Shown in pieces: positions 42,239-52,902 of a stretch of 64,000 nt of DNA; position 1 is the first letter of the stretch, and every line of letters begins with the position of its first letter. The notes beneath the pieces were generated by a model that had not been told where the DNA came from, searched no databases, and saw only the letters and a list, made by a program, of their open reading frames with translations. The stretch lies in NCBI GenBank assembly GCA_021432635.1, contig MU270074.1, positions 317,780-381,779 of the forward strand. Direction: 5' to 3'. The position numbers and the translations under genes are program-made. The DNA comes from Thozetella sp. PMI_491. Lineage: Eukaryota > Ascomycota > Sordariomycetes > Chaetosphaeriales > Chaetosphaeriaceae.

Positions 42239-44339
42239 CTAGGCGTCGACACCCTTGCTCTGCCTCTTCTTCTTCTTCTTAGGCTTGTCTTCCTTGGAAG
42301 GCTTCTCCTCGCCGTCGTCGTCATCGGCGTGCTTGCGCTTAGGAGCTTTGGTCTTCACCGGGGTGTCGTCGGCTTGCTCGGACTGGAACCCTTTCTTGCT
42401 CAGGATCTCGATACTTCCGTCCTCACGGATCTTGATCTGGCCGCGCTCGTACCGTCGCGTGAACTTGGAAACAGACATGTCGGCGAGCTTGGCAAGACGT
42501 TCGAAGTCGGCCTCGGTCAAAACCTTGGACTCGGACTTCGCCTCGGCGACCTCACCGCGAGCCTCACGGCGTTTGAGCTGCTCTTGCTTAGCAGCACGAC
42601 GCTCCTCACGCTCGCTGCGACGCTGCTTCTGGGCCTTCTTTGCTGCCTTGCGTGCCTTCTTGGCCTCCTTGGTTTCACCCGCAGGCGCCTCTTCGGCCTC
42701 GTCTTCCGTATCTCCCGAGACGGAGGCGAGTGTAGGAGAGCCGGGTACCTTGCTTGTGTGTCCATTCTGAGCGGGGGCGTCATCCATCTCCTCATCTTCG
42801 TCGGCCACCTCTTCGATAAGAGGCTTTGCGGGCGCGACATCGTCCAAGATACCATCGGCGTCCACGTTGTACTTCCGGGCCTCTTTGACATCCCACTTCG
42901 GTGCGCCGACGGGAATGCCATTAGGGTTGATGGCGGCGCCCTTGGAAATGGGCTTGCCCTCGAGGCGGCGGAGGTTGTTCTCCAACTTGGCGCGAGATCG
43001 GAGGCCAAGATCAGCACGCGTCTCATCATCGGCATCGTCGTCGAACTCGCCAAGGGCATCGACACGAACACCGAGGGCCGTCTTGGATGCCAACTGGCGA
43101 GCGATCTTGCCCTTATTGGCTCCTGATGCCTGACCTACAAGGGAGGCGTGGTAGATGAGACCATACTTGGGTGTGGAGTGCTTGGTTTTGAGTGCGCGGA
43201 ATAGGGCCTTTTCAGCACCGAGGATCTGAATCGTACTACCAGGGTTCTTGGCGAGATTCATTACGGAACCGGCATGGGCAATGAGCCGTGCGCCAACCAG
43301 AGCACCGACGAGCTCCGTCATGTTCGGAGCAAGAGCCTTCATCCGGTTCTCCAGGTACTCGGACAACTCCTTGCGGTATTCCGAGTATCGCACTACTTGC
43401 TCGGCGAGAAGACTAATGTTGTTAAGATCCTCGTCGGTAATCTCGGTACCCATGCTAATGTCGGCCGCTGCCTTGACAGCTGCCTCGATCTCGTGTGGCA
43501 GGATCTCGGAGAGATCAGCGTCGGGGGCGTTGGACCGCATGCCCAGAGCGATGATGACCCGCGCATACGAGAGGTTGTCAGGAAGGATCTTGGCAAGCTC
43601 TGGGAAGTGCCAGCCGTACCATTCCTTGACACGCATGGCATATGTGTTGAGTTCCTTGTCAAGATCATCCAACAGCGACACTGCGTGAACGATCATGACA
43701 TCTACCTTGTCGGGCGAAAACTTGAGCTTGTGACGCGACAATGAGTGCGAGAGACCGAGGGACATTTCTTGGAAGTTCTCGGGCAGCATCCCAGGGATCA
43801 ATTCGGGCAGATGCTCGCGAATCGCTCGGAAGAGGTCGGCCGTCGTCGAATCGGAGACGGGCTTGATGTTGAGGTTGGGCAGCTTAAGGATGGAGCTTCC
43901 CAGCTTGCTCTCGGCAACAGCCAGAGACACCTTCTTCTCATCCTTGAATACGTCGAGGAGATCTGCCAGGCGGGGAGTGACCTTTCCCTCAATGATGCCA
44001 GTCACTTCCTCGAGGGCAGAGGCGGCGCTGTCGAACTTGGCGAACTCCTTGTATTTGATCCTAGGCGGTGTCTGTCAGTGGCGTGCGAGAGTAAGGGGTA
44101 GCGACGGGGTACATACTCCTTGGCAATCTTCTCGACGGTGGAGAGTCGGCCTGCGAGATCCTCGTCGTCGAGGAGCTTCTTGTCGGCTGCCTTGAACAGG
44201 CCGTAGCTGGAATGCCCGAGTTAGCCAATTTTCTGGAGCGCAGGACCTCGAGACATAGGCTCGCATGGTGCCTGAATTGGCCACGAGGGGTAAAAAAAAC
44301 GTACCCGGCACTGGTCTCAGTGAGAATGAAGAGCGGCAT
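42239..44339 (-). CDS. NOP58: Nucleolar protein Nop58 (box C/D snoRNP core)
   Basis: Core scaffold of box C/D snoRNPs that guide 2'-O-methylation of rRNA, with Nop56, fibrillarin and Snu13. Exons 44339-44305, 44206-44117 and 44060-42239; 648 residues. N-terminus [20 protein letters not shown] is the family hallmark. The NOSIC region follows with a coiled coil ([35 protein letters not shown]), then the Nop domain ([59 protein letters not shown]). A fungal KKE/acidic tail ends the protein, here longer than usual. Introns are 98 and 56 nt. Divergent from VMA6. Identification is secure. Confidence 0.97.
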
Positions 44340-45171
44340 TTTGACAGTGCTAGCTCCCGGTTCTCAATTGTGTGCTGGCGTACGTGTGTGTCGAGGTTGA
44401 CGGGTGTGAACCAGCGAACAGTGTACGGTTGGAGACGGTCCTGAAATATTTTTTTTTTCTCTGGAGCAGAGCTTTTCGCTGGAGGTGGGATGTCTGGAAA
44501 TTTCGGCGCTAGTCCAAGTGGGGTCAAGTCGGTGAAAGTTCAAGGCCCCACCTTTGCTCTACACCCACCAGTTTCTTCCTCCAGCGAGCGAATCTTTTTT
44601 ACAGGGCTCCTAGGAACCAGACTTTCTGCTTGATTCCATACGAACAGGGCTCGAAATGAAGGACCAGTTGCTACTTTAAAAACCCTATGTAAAAGACAAT
44701 GTAGACGCACCATAGTCGCATTGTTGTCGCTCTCGAAGCATTCCAGATAAGTAGCGGTCCTCCTTGATAGCAAGGGTAGCACAAGGGTACACCGTCATGT
44801 CCAATACAAGCAGTTGACACTTGAGGTTGCGAGATAGGTATCTGAGATGCTTGCCGGAGAGGAAACACCTCCCCACCTTCAGGTTTTGCAAAGCATGCGA
44901 AGAACTCTAAGAGGGACATACCCCAGGCAGGCAGTCAATGGTATGAGAGGAAAGACACAAAAGAAATGGAATTTATTACACGTAATATACGCATTCCTGT
45001 GCATTTATGCTGTACAGTACGTCTTAAGGTGGTCCAAGCTCAGCTCTAGATCTAGGTGCGAACGTCACCCTTCGTGATCCTATGATCGATCTACCAGCTC
45101 AAGCACTTATCCAATACGCTAATCCACCTCCCGCCCCAGCATCTGCCGACAACTGAGGAAACTGCGCTGAG
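44340..45171. other. Divergent promoter region of NOP58 and VMA6
   Basis: 832 nt, no coding signal. A T-rich run (TATTTTTTTTT) lies about 110 nt upstream of the NOP58 start. Confidence 0.6.
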
Positions 45172-46449
45172 ATGGAGGGCCTCTTCTTCAACGTCAACAA
45201 TGGGTATGCATATTGGCTCACCGCACCTCGCGACGGCGTGTGCTAACAAGAAGGGTCAGCTACATTGAGGGCATTGTTCGCGGCTACCGCAACGGCCTAC
45301 TCACCAGCGCCAACTACAGCAACATGACCCAGTGCGAGACCATCGACGGTATGCCGCGCATCTCAGCGAGGAACGAAGTGCACGATACTAACAGGCCGTA
45401 GACCTCAAGCTCCAGCTCGGCCCTGCCTACGGCGACTTCCTCTCGTCCCTTCCTCCGAACCCGTCGACGTCCAGCATCGCTGCGAAAGCCACCGAGAAGT
45501 TGGTGTCCGAGTTCCGATATGTCCGCGCCAATGCGGTGGGATCTCTCGCCAAGTTTATGGACTACCTGACATACGGCTACATGATTGATAACGTCGCGCT
45601 ATTGATCACCGGCACGCTCCATGAGAGAGACACTAGGGAACTGTTGGACCGGTGCCATCCCCTCGGGTGGTTCGATACGATGCCGGTGCTCTGTGTGGCC
45701 ACCAACATCGAGGAGCTGTACAACAGCGTTCTGATCGAGACGCCACTGGCTCCCTACTTCCAGGGTAGTCTGAGCCACCAAGACCTAGACGAGCTCAACA
45801 TCGAGATCGTGCGGAACACGCTGTATAAGAATTACCTCGAAGACTTCCACAAATTCGTCACGACGCATCCGGACATCGCCGGTACGCCGACTGCTGAGGT
45901 TATGACTGAGATTCTCGAGTTCGAGGCCGACAGGCGCGCCATCAACATCACTCTCAACTCGTTCGGCACCGAGCTAACCAAAGGGGACCGTAAGAAGCTG
46001 TACCCTGAGCTTGGCCAGCTGTATCCAGAGGGGAACCTCATGCTGTCCCGCGCAGATGACTTCGAGGGCGTGCGTCTTGCGGTTGACGGTGTGGCCGACT
46101 ACAAGACCTTCTTCGATGCGGCGGGTCTAGGCGGCGGGCCGGGCGGGCCCGGCAACATGGCCGGCGGCAGCGGCTCGGACGGCAAGAGTCTGGAAGACTT
46201 GTTCTATCAGAGAGAGATGGAGATCGCCAAGGATGCCTTCACAAGGCAGTTCACCTACGCCATCGTCTACGCATGGGTGAAGCTCAGGGAACAGGTAGGC
46301 CTCCCCCACCTTTGCCCTCTCTTTTAACCGCTCCAACGTATTGGTTCATTCTGACTTCTGGGTAGGAAATCCGTAACATCACCTGGATCGCGGAATGTAT
46401 TGCTCAGAACCAAAAGGAGCGCATCGGCAACTACATCAGCGTCTTCTAG
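45172..46449 (+). CDS. VMA6: V-type ATPase V0 subunit d
   Basis: Cytosolic-side subunit that couples the V1 central stalk to the V0 c-ring of the vacuolar proton pump. Exons 45172-45203, 45260-45348, 45402-46294, 46366-46449; 365 residues (yeast Vma6 345). Hallmarks: MEGLFFNVNNGYIEGIVRGY at the N-terminus, LTSANYSNMTQCETIDDLKL, a helical body (YVRANAVGSLAKFMDYLTYG, HPLGWFDTMPVLCVATNIEE) and the conserved end NITWIAECIAQNQKERI-GNYISVF. A Gly-rich loop (GLGGGPGGPGNMAGGSGSDG) near residue 315 is an insertion compared with yeast. Introns 56, 53 and 71 nt with GTATGC/GTAGGC donors. Identification is secure. Confidence 0.96.
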
Positions 46450-46748
46450 AGACGGGGGGCTATCAGCACCACACTTCGTTCCCATCCTCGATAACACAAC
46501 TTTGTAGAATAACTAGGCAGCGTGAGCCTCTTGACCTGACTAATCGCCCAGCCAAGGGCGGGACTTTTTCACATTCGACGGCGCAACTGGAGGCATCGGA
46601 AGGAGGTCGCAACTGGGGAATCTAGGCACCTGGTGCCTCGTCTGTATTGTACATAGAGGAATTACACTGTTTACAGTCCAAAGCGGTGCGCCCTCCTCCC
46701 CGCCAGATGGCAGAGGGTCGAGGTTGGAGGGCTCGCTAGGAGCATGGT
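46450..46748. other. 3' flank shared by VMA6 and uS15m
   Basis: 299 nt between converging stop codons; the transcripts may overlap. Confidence 0.5.
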
Positions 46749-47762
46749 TTACAGAGTGATCTGCTGCTTCCATGTTGCCGGGGAGAGACCAAGCGTCTCC
46801 AGCATGTTGTGCCATCTTCCACTGCCCCTCTCCTTCCGCTCCATGTAGCGCAGTAGCCTCTGCCGCTTGTGGCAGAGCAACCTAAGACTGCGCTTATTGT
46901 TCTTGTCCTTGTAGCCCTTGTATCCCTCTAGCTTGGACGCAAGAGCCCGGATCTTAGTGGTGAGAATCGCGATCTGCACCTCGCTGCTCCCGGTGTCCGG
47001 GCCAGCACGCACAGGCTGCGGCGCAATCTCCTGCCCGGCGGCAGGTGGTCGCGTCGCATTGGGGAGCGTCACATCGGTGATGTGACGTCCGAATGTCTCG
47101 ATACACCGCCTTGTGTTCGCGTGCTTCCTATCCTTGGCGTCGCCGTTATTCAGGTTGGTCAGGCGCTGTAACACCTTGACGGCCTTAGCATGTCGTTCTT
47201 CGTGCTGCCGCAACGCATTCTCTTCCCGCACCGGGTCGGCTGTACTGTGATTCTCGGCGGGGAGCGGCTTGGTGACGGCGTATAACTGGCTCAGGGCGCG
47301 GCTCAGTTCGTCCTGGCTCAGCAGGTGGTTGAGGATGTGCGGTGAGGTAGGAAGCTCATGGGGCTTCTCTACAGGATTGCCATCGAGGTCGACTGCGGGT
47401 GTCGAGAGGCCTGCTTGGCCGCCCGAGTCAAAGGACTCGACGAAAGGGGTCGGGATTCCGTGGACCGGGCTGCCCCAGGTGTCGTCGCGTAGCTTTTTAA
47501 TCTCCTGCTGGCGCTTGACATTGGCGGCCTTGCGCTGCTGGGACTGCGCCCAGCCGTAGGGGTCCTGTCGCTGCTTCAGCCGGTCTGACTTTTCCTTCTT
47601 GGAGAGCTTCGCGGTTTGGATCCAGGGCTGGAGGTTTGGCCGCCCGGCAGGTCGCAGGCACACTGGATGGTATGTTAGCATGAATGGCAATGCAAGTCCA
47701 GTCATTCATTACTTACGCGTGAGGCCGCGTAGGGCTTGTGAGCCTGGTAATTGAGGAGGCAT
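46749..47762 (-). CDS. MRPS28: Mitochondrial small-subunit ribosomal protein uS15m
   Basis: Mitoribosome 37S protein that binds the 15S rRNA. Exons 47762-47717 and 47662-46749, intron 54 nt; 319 residues. The N-terminus (MPPQLPGSQALRGLTLCLRP) is basic and Arg/Leu-rich with few acids, as in mitochondrial targeting peptides. A long fungal middle part follows, then the S15 domain at about 238-305: DTGSSEVQIAILTTKIRAL, NNKRSLRLLCHKRQRLLRYM, ERKERGSGRW. The bacterial protein is only about 89 residues; the long N-terminal extension is usual for fungal mitochondrial S15. The gene is divergent from RPS0 with 408 nt between start codons. Identification is secure. Confidence 0.93.
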
Positions 47763-48170
47763 TGTGCGCTGCTCAACAGGATGCTTCCCCTTAACTCAAC
47801 CTTTGCTGCTGATCGCGTGTTAGAAGAGCTTCCGGCTCACGAAGATTTTGGGTCGCATTGAGCTAACCATTCTTAGACTAGCCTATAAGAGGGCAGGGTG
47901 GGTATACCGGAATGCGGTACATCAAAAAATCCGGGCAATTAAGCCCTTACAAGCCTTCCCAAAGTAGCTTTTAGGTCACCCCACTCCTCGCTTTGCCCGA
48001 GAAAAACCTAATAGAGACTTTCGCGAACTTTTCAAGCCCTGGCGGGGCAGTTTGGCCCACACAAATCGCCCTTCACTCCGCAGCTTCCAAAATCTCATGA
48101 AGCTCGTCCTCTGACAACCGCAAACTTCACCAACATTCTCGAGCAGCTTGTACCGGACCGACCGCTCAAG
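47763..48170. other. Divergent promoter between uS15m and RPS0
   Basis: 408 nt between a mitochondrial and a cytosolic ribosomal protein gene, a possible shared promoter. No coding signal. Confidence 0.6.
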
Positions 48171-49292
48171 ATGGCCCCCGCTAACCTCCCTTCCATCTTC
48201 AATGCCACCAGCCAGGACATTGAGACCCTCCTGGCTGCCAACTGCCACCTGGGTTCCAAGAAGTAAGTGGCCGCCTCGCCGCCCTCGAAATCGCACTTGC
48301 GAAGCCTCCGAACGAGACACTGACAGATTGTGCAAAACAGCCTTCAAGTTCACAACCAGCCCTACCTCTGGAAGACCCGCGCCGATGGCGTGAACGTCAT
48401 CAACGTCGGCAAGACCTGGTATGTAGTTCCTGAACCGAGCGCATACCGAGAAATCGACAGGCGCGCCAACAGCTTCGAGAGCGGCAATCCCACTAACCCG
48501 CTCTCTCAGGGAGAAGATCGTCCTTGCTGCCCGCATCATCGTCGCCATTGACAACCCGGCCGATATTTGCGCCATCTCGGCTCGTCCCTATGGCCAGCGT
48601 GCTGTCCTCAAGTTCGCCGCCCACACCGGCGCCCAGGCTATCGCCGGTCGCTTCACCCCCGGCTCTTTCACCAACTATATCACTCGCTCGTTCAAGGAGC
48701 CCCGCCTGATCATCGTCACCGACCCGCGCACCGATGCCCAGGCCATCAAGGAGGCCAGCTACGTCAACATCCCCGTCATTGCCCTGACCGACACCGACTC
48801 GCCCACTGAGTTTGTCGATGTTGCCATCCCCACCAACAACAAGGGCCGCCACGCCATCGGCGCCGTCTGGTGGATGCTTGCCCGTGAGGTCCTCCGCCTC
48901 CGTGGCACCATCTACAACCGCGAGACCCCCTGGGACGTCATGGTTGATCTGTACTTCTGTAAGTGTTTCTCAATCTTACCCGAGGCTTGCTTGCATGGCT
49001 ACATACTAATTCGCCACCTGCAGACCGTGACCCCGAGGCTGAGGCTGAGGACAAGGTCGAGGAGGAGAAGGCCCCTGCCGTCGAGGAGGAGGGCGTTGCC
49101 GCTATTGAGTCTGGCTTCGCTACTGGCGGTGGTGATTGGGAGGCTGCCCCCGCCGGCTTCGCTGCGGCTAGCGGCGAGAACTGGGGCGATGCCCCGACCG
49201 GAAACTGGGACACCCCTGCGGCCCCGGTCCCTACCACGGCCCCCAACGAGTGGGCTACTGATGCTACCAAGGAGCCTGCGGTTCAGTGGTAA
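48171..49292 (+). CDS. RPS0: 40S ribosomal protein S0 (uS2, laminin-receptor homologue)
   Basis: Structural protein of the small cytosolic subunit, needed for late 20S pre-rRNA maturation. Exons 48171-48262, 48341-48418, 48510-48958 and 49024-49292; 295 residues. Seen: [60 protein letters not shown], the uS2 core ([76 protein letters not shown]). The acidic C-terminal tail carries Trp-containing repeats (DWEAAP, NWGDAP, NWDTPA, EWATDA, ending VQW), as in eukaryotic S0/SA. Introns 78, 91 and 65 nt. Codon use is strongly C-ending, fitting high expression. Identification is secure. Confidence 0.97.
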
Positions 49293-49713
49293 ACTACGTT
49301 TCGTCGGGTAGAGGCATCACGGACGGCGCATGGGGGGCACGCGAAGGTCATTGCAGCTGGGTCTCCTGTTGGTTTTCTTTGGGCATCTCATAACACGGCT
49401 CTGCACCTAACTAATCCTTGGCATGGGTCTGGTTGATCTTTCACACTGATGAGGGAAAGATACTCGAACAGGCATCCGCTTGAGAGAGGGAAAGCCCTGT
49501 GTGGTCAGCTTTCAGGGGCAAAGTTTTGATACACCCCCGCCCTGCCCTGTATTGTAGTAGTGCATGGTTGCCATAGACTCGCTCGGAAATTTAGGGGGGG
49601 AAAAGCTCGGTGTTGTTAGCACCAATATAGTCCGCATGATATAGTGAAGTTCCTAATCTCCGATTAGTGTTGCTTAGAGCTTCCAGAACTGAGACTTCTT
49701 TGATCTCACATAC
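49293..49713. other. 3' flank of RPS0 and of the F-box gene
   Basis: 421 nt between converging stop codons; no gene seen. Confidence 0.55.
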
Positions 49714-50830
49714 TCAACCGAGGTGTACCTTGCCTTGTCGAGCCAAGACCATATTGATCAACCTTTCCAGCTCAACACCCTCGGCGTTGTTCACGCTGAC
49801 GGTTCTAGATGAACCTATGACTATCATACGCCCGGCAGCCATGTGGTGATGGAATTGCAAATCCCGGGCAGACAGATAAGTAAGCTGAGGGCAATTGTCG
49901 GCCAGGTTCTCCCAGATCTCGATCCATCCCCTCTCTCCCGAGAGAGTAACTCCGTTCAGGCGGAGATGCTTGAGACTAGGGTTCGTCGCTGCCCTAAGAA
50001 ACTCGACACTCGCCTTGCAGGCGTGGAGGGTGAGATAGTGCAGTCGAGAAGCCTTGCCATGGACGTGGCGGCGGATAGGCGATGTCCAGTCCGTCAGAGA
50101 GAGAATACCAAGTTGGGAAAATTATAGAAAGACAACCGCTCCACGCCGTACTGATAGCCTGCAGTAAGGTTGAGTCGTTGCAGCCTCTTTCGTTTTTTCC
50201 CAAGCAGTCGCGGTAGCCAGTTTCCGCCCCAGTATCTCTCTTTGCCTAGTCTGTGATCCAGTCTGATGACTGAGACATCCTGCCAAGCCCGGGCCAGAGT
50301 CCAAATGCAGCGATACCTGAGCCAGCTTAATGCCTTGTCCTCGTTCTGAATGGGTATCAGAGGCCCAAGCACCATAGACACTGACCGAGGACGTCTCACA
50401 GTCCCTGGCAGAACCTTCAGCAATTCGGAGAGTTCCGCGGCTCGAGATGTGATTCTGGCATCGCTGTGGAAGTACGTGTTCAGATCGAAGTGGATGTGCT
50501 TGATCTTGGCCAGGACCTTATGGTTTTGCAGGTTTTTGCAGTAAGCAAGCCGGTTGTCAAAGACAGCGAGGGCCTTGGGCAAGGCGGCATCACTGGCAAA
50601 CCAGGAAAACCGGAGGCATCCTTTGTTATAGAGAATCTTCCAAGTGTGAAATAAGAGAGGTTTAGACACTAGTTGGACCATACGAATGTCCTGGACTGGC
50701 AGTCGATCATAGATCTAGAGAGAGGGACCAGTGTCAGCTCCTTGCTTCTCGAGAAAGAGGCAAGATACGATACCATCTTATGGATCTCACCCGGGACCTT
50801 CTCGATGGGGGCACGGTTCTCCATGGTCAT
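49714..50830 (-). CDS. F-box protein with leucine-rich-like C-terminus, unrecognised subtype
   Basis: Likely substrate adaptor of an SCF ubiquitin ligase. Exons 50830-50774, 50714-50109 and 50052-49714; 333 residues. The F-box is assembled over intron 1: APIEKVPGEIHKM + IYDRLPVQDIRMVQLVSKPL, giving the usual P-x-E-I...I...L...D....VSK spacing. The middle and C-terminal part carry LRR-like strands (LQRLNLTAGYQYGVERLSFY, RLHYLTLHACKASVEFL, LKHLRLNGVTL, CPQLTYLSARDLQF). Intron 2 (50053-50108, 56 nt) has a weak GTATTC donor and CAAG acceptor but a CTGAC branch site; it is needed to pass a stop in the frame. The alternative is a truncated reading at that stop. The ATG at 50830 is chosen because it sits just before the F-box. 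Fungal F-box proteins of this kind are numerous and fast-evolving. Confidence 0.7.
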
Positions 50831-51639
50831 GTCGTGTTGAATGAATAGGTGCTGATGTGGCCGGGAGAGAAAGAGACAGTCGCTAGTGACCAACAGAAGT
50901 TTTGGTTTGTTGAGCCATAAAGACAGCAATGTCAGGAAAGACAGAACAGAGCGATGTGAGAACTGAAGAGTTTTCTGGGCGTATTTAATGAGAAATTTTC
51001 GCGACAAGGAGGGAGCAAAACAAACCGACGGAACGGTGTAGAAAGTCTACCCACGTCTCGAGAGGGTTTAGCCCAGGTCCGCATTTCACTCGACGACAGC
51101 GGATGCCCTTCTGACCTAGGGTTATAAACCCAAAGAAGGAGTGCAAATATAGTAGAAGTCTATTTATATTATATGGCATTGTATGCCTAGAAACTGTAAA
51201 AGCTTGAAGCCACTCGAAGTCACGCGTGGCCTGCTTTCTGCTGCTCCCGGCCACAGCGACATCGCACTCATAAGTCATTTCTAGCATATGAAAGGAAGCC
51301 ATGCACACCAGCATTCACCATCTATGTATTGCAGACGATATTTTCATTCTATCGTTTTGATATTCGTTTAGTACAGACCAAGCAGCTACGGTGTCGCGAC
51401 TCGTCTACTCTGCCGCGAATGGCCATGTTGTTTGTTTGCTTTTACCCCTTTTCCGAGTGGATCCACATCAGCCTCCTGTTGCCGTATGGCTAACATGCTC
51501 GCAGCATACCGCCTAAAATGTTTGGCTTTCTCTTGACTACGAATATACTAGGTCGCCAACATCTTGATCGTTTTTCTCGGAGCTATGGGGAGGAGAGGAT
51601 GAGGAAATTTGTTATGAAATCGGGACGCGGGGTTCACAA

Positions 51640-51948
51640 CTAAAGTTGAATCATAGCAGCACGTTGCCTGATTTTCTTGGGCGTCATTCGTGCAATCTCG
51701 CGGTATTTCAACAAGCCCAAGAAGTCTCTCAAACTGACGCCCGTTTCCTTGACCAGGAAGCCATTACAGCTCCCCTTAGCTAGGAGCGTGCAAGCAGTCG
51801 GCTGTCTCCATTCACTGTTACCGACGACCTCGAGGAGTTCTCGCATGCGGCTTGTCCGACCATACCGTGTCGTCACTTCTATGGCCAAAGTTTCCCAATC
51901 ACGGCATCTTTGCAAGCTGGGAATGTAGCAGGTAATGAGCCATTTCAT
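51640..51948 (-). CDS. Doubtful 102-residue hypothetical protein
   Basis: ATG-initiated frame (MKWLITCYIPSLQRCRDWET), with a coherent hydrophobic pattern (SLRDFLGLLKYREIARMTPK near the end). It could be the last exon of a longer gene, or chance. No family recognised and no neighbouring exon found. Confidence 0.3.
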   Translation of the reverse strand: MKWLITCYIPSLQRCRDWETLAIEVTTRYGRTSRMRELLEVVGNSEWRQPTACTLLAKGSCNGFLVKETGVSLRDFLGLLKYREIARMTPKKIRQRAAMIQL

Positions 51949-52230
51949 TGTGCTCTCTTGTATGCCTCCAACACAAAACCATTGCCAACCCTATGCCCTT
52001 CCCTCTACGCCGCTGGGGTATTTAACACTTAAAGACGGCTGGCACGCTAAAATGCTTACACTAAGTCGGCTCACATGCCTTGCATTGCAAGAAAAGAAAA
52101 GTAAAACCCTTCTCCGATGACACCATGCGGAAGCGAGTCAAGCCCGCGCAAGAGGAAAAGAACGCTAGATACTTGGAGGCAATGGCACTTATTGATGCTA
52201 GGATACCGCAGTGAATAGGGCAAATAAGTC

Positions 52231-52279
<49 letters not shown>

Positions 52280-52280
52280 C
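52231..52280. repeat. CAA/ACA trinucleotide microsatellite
   Basis: About 50 nt of perfect ACA repeat (roughly 16 units), outside coding sequence, about 620 nt beyond the LTE1 stop codon. Confidence 0.95.
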
Positions 52281-52902
52281 CATATCTGGTCTGTATCTTC
52301 GCCTAAGCTCCTCTCCCTTGCCAAGGGTGGTATCGGCGATCCTCAAGGCCCCTAAAACACCATTTCCGACCCAAGAGGTGCATAAACGCGCGCATGAACG
52401 CCCTCGCTTCCCATCAATACAGCTGAGTATTAGGTTTGGCGTGGGGGGTTTGGGGGTGAATCAGTTTAGGAAAGGGGGCTCAACGCAACGAGCGACAATG
52501 TGGAGTGATTAGGTACGGCAAGGAGAATTTGCGTGTGGGTGTGCGTGGTCGCAGCGAAAGTCGCATGTCGCTCGAGGGTGAGAATGTGGGCGTATAGGAG
52601 AAGCTTGCGCGGGCGAATAGAGGCGATCTATGTATGGGGTGTCCCTTATATGTCCTTCCGTATCCCGGCCCAGCTCCCAGGGGCCGAGACAGCCAAGATA
52701 AAATGTGTTATGTTCGAGAGGTCCGCCGGCCCGAACATGGGCCAGGTAGAAGGATAGATATGGTATGTATGTGCACCGCAGCGCTCGCGAACAAAGTGCA
52801 TGTACAGAAAGGTATAATGATGGGCTCGCTATGCCAGGCGCCTGTGGGTATCGTATCGGTCGTTGTTTATTCGAATGTGTGTAATGGTTCGTCACTCGTT
52901 CT

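Larger units (their letters stand above)
50831..52902. other. Intergenic with a CAA microsatellite; one doubtful small frame
   Basis: About 2.1 kb: the F-box gene promoter and the 3' flank of LTE1. Parts (51100-51650) are AT-richer. Apart from the doubtful frame at 51640-51948 and the CAA repeat at 52231-52280 I see nothing. Confidence 0.5.

Noticed and set aside
42089-43126. 345-codon plus-strand frame with leucine-rich runs
   Set aside because: Antisense to NOP58; the apparent hydrophobic stretches come from Lys/Glu codons read backwards.
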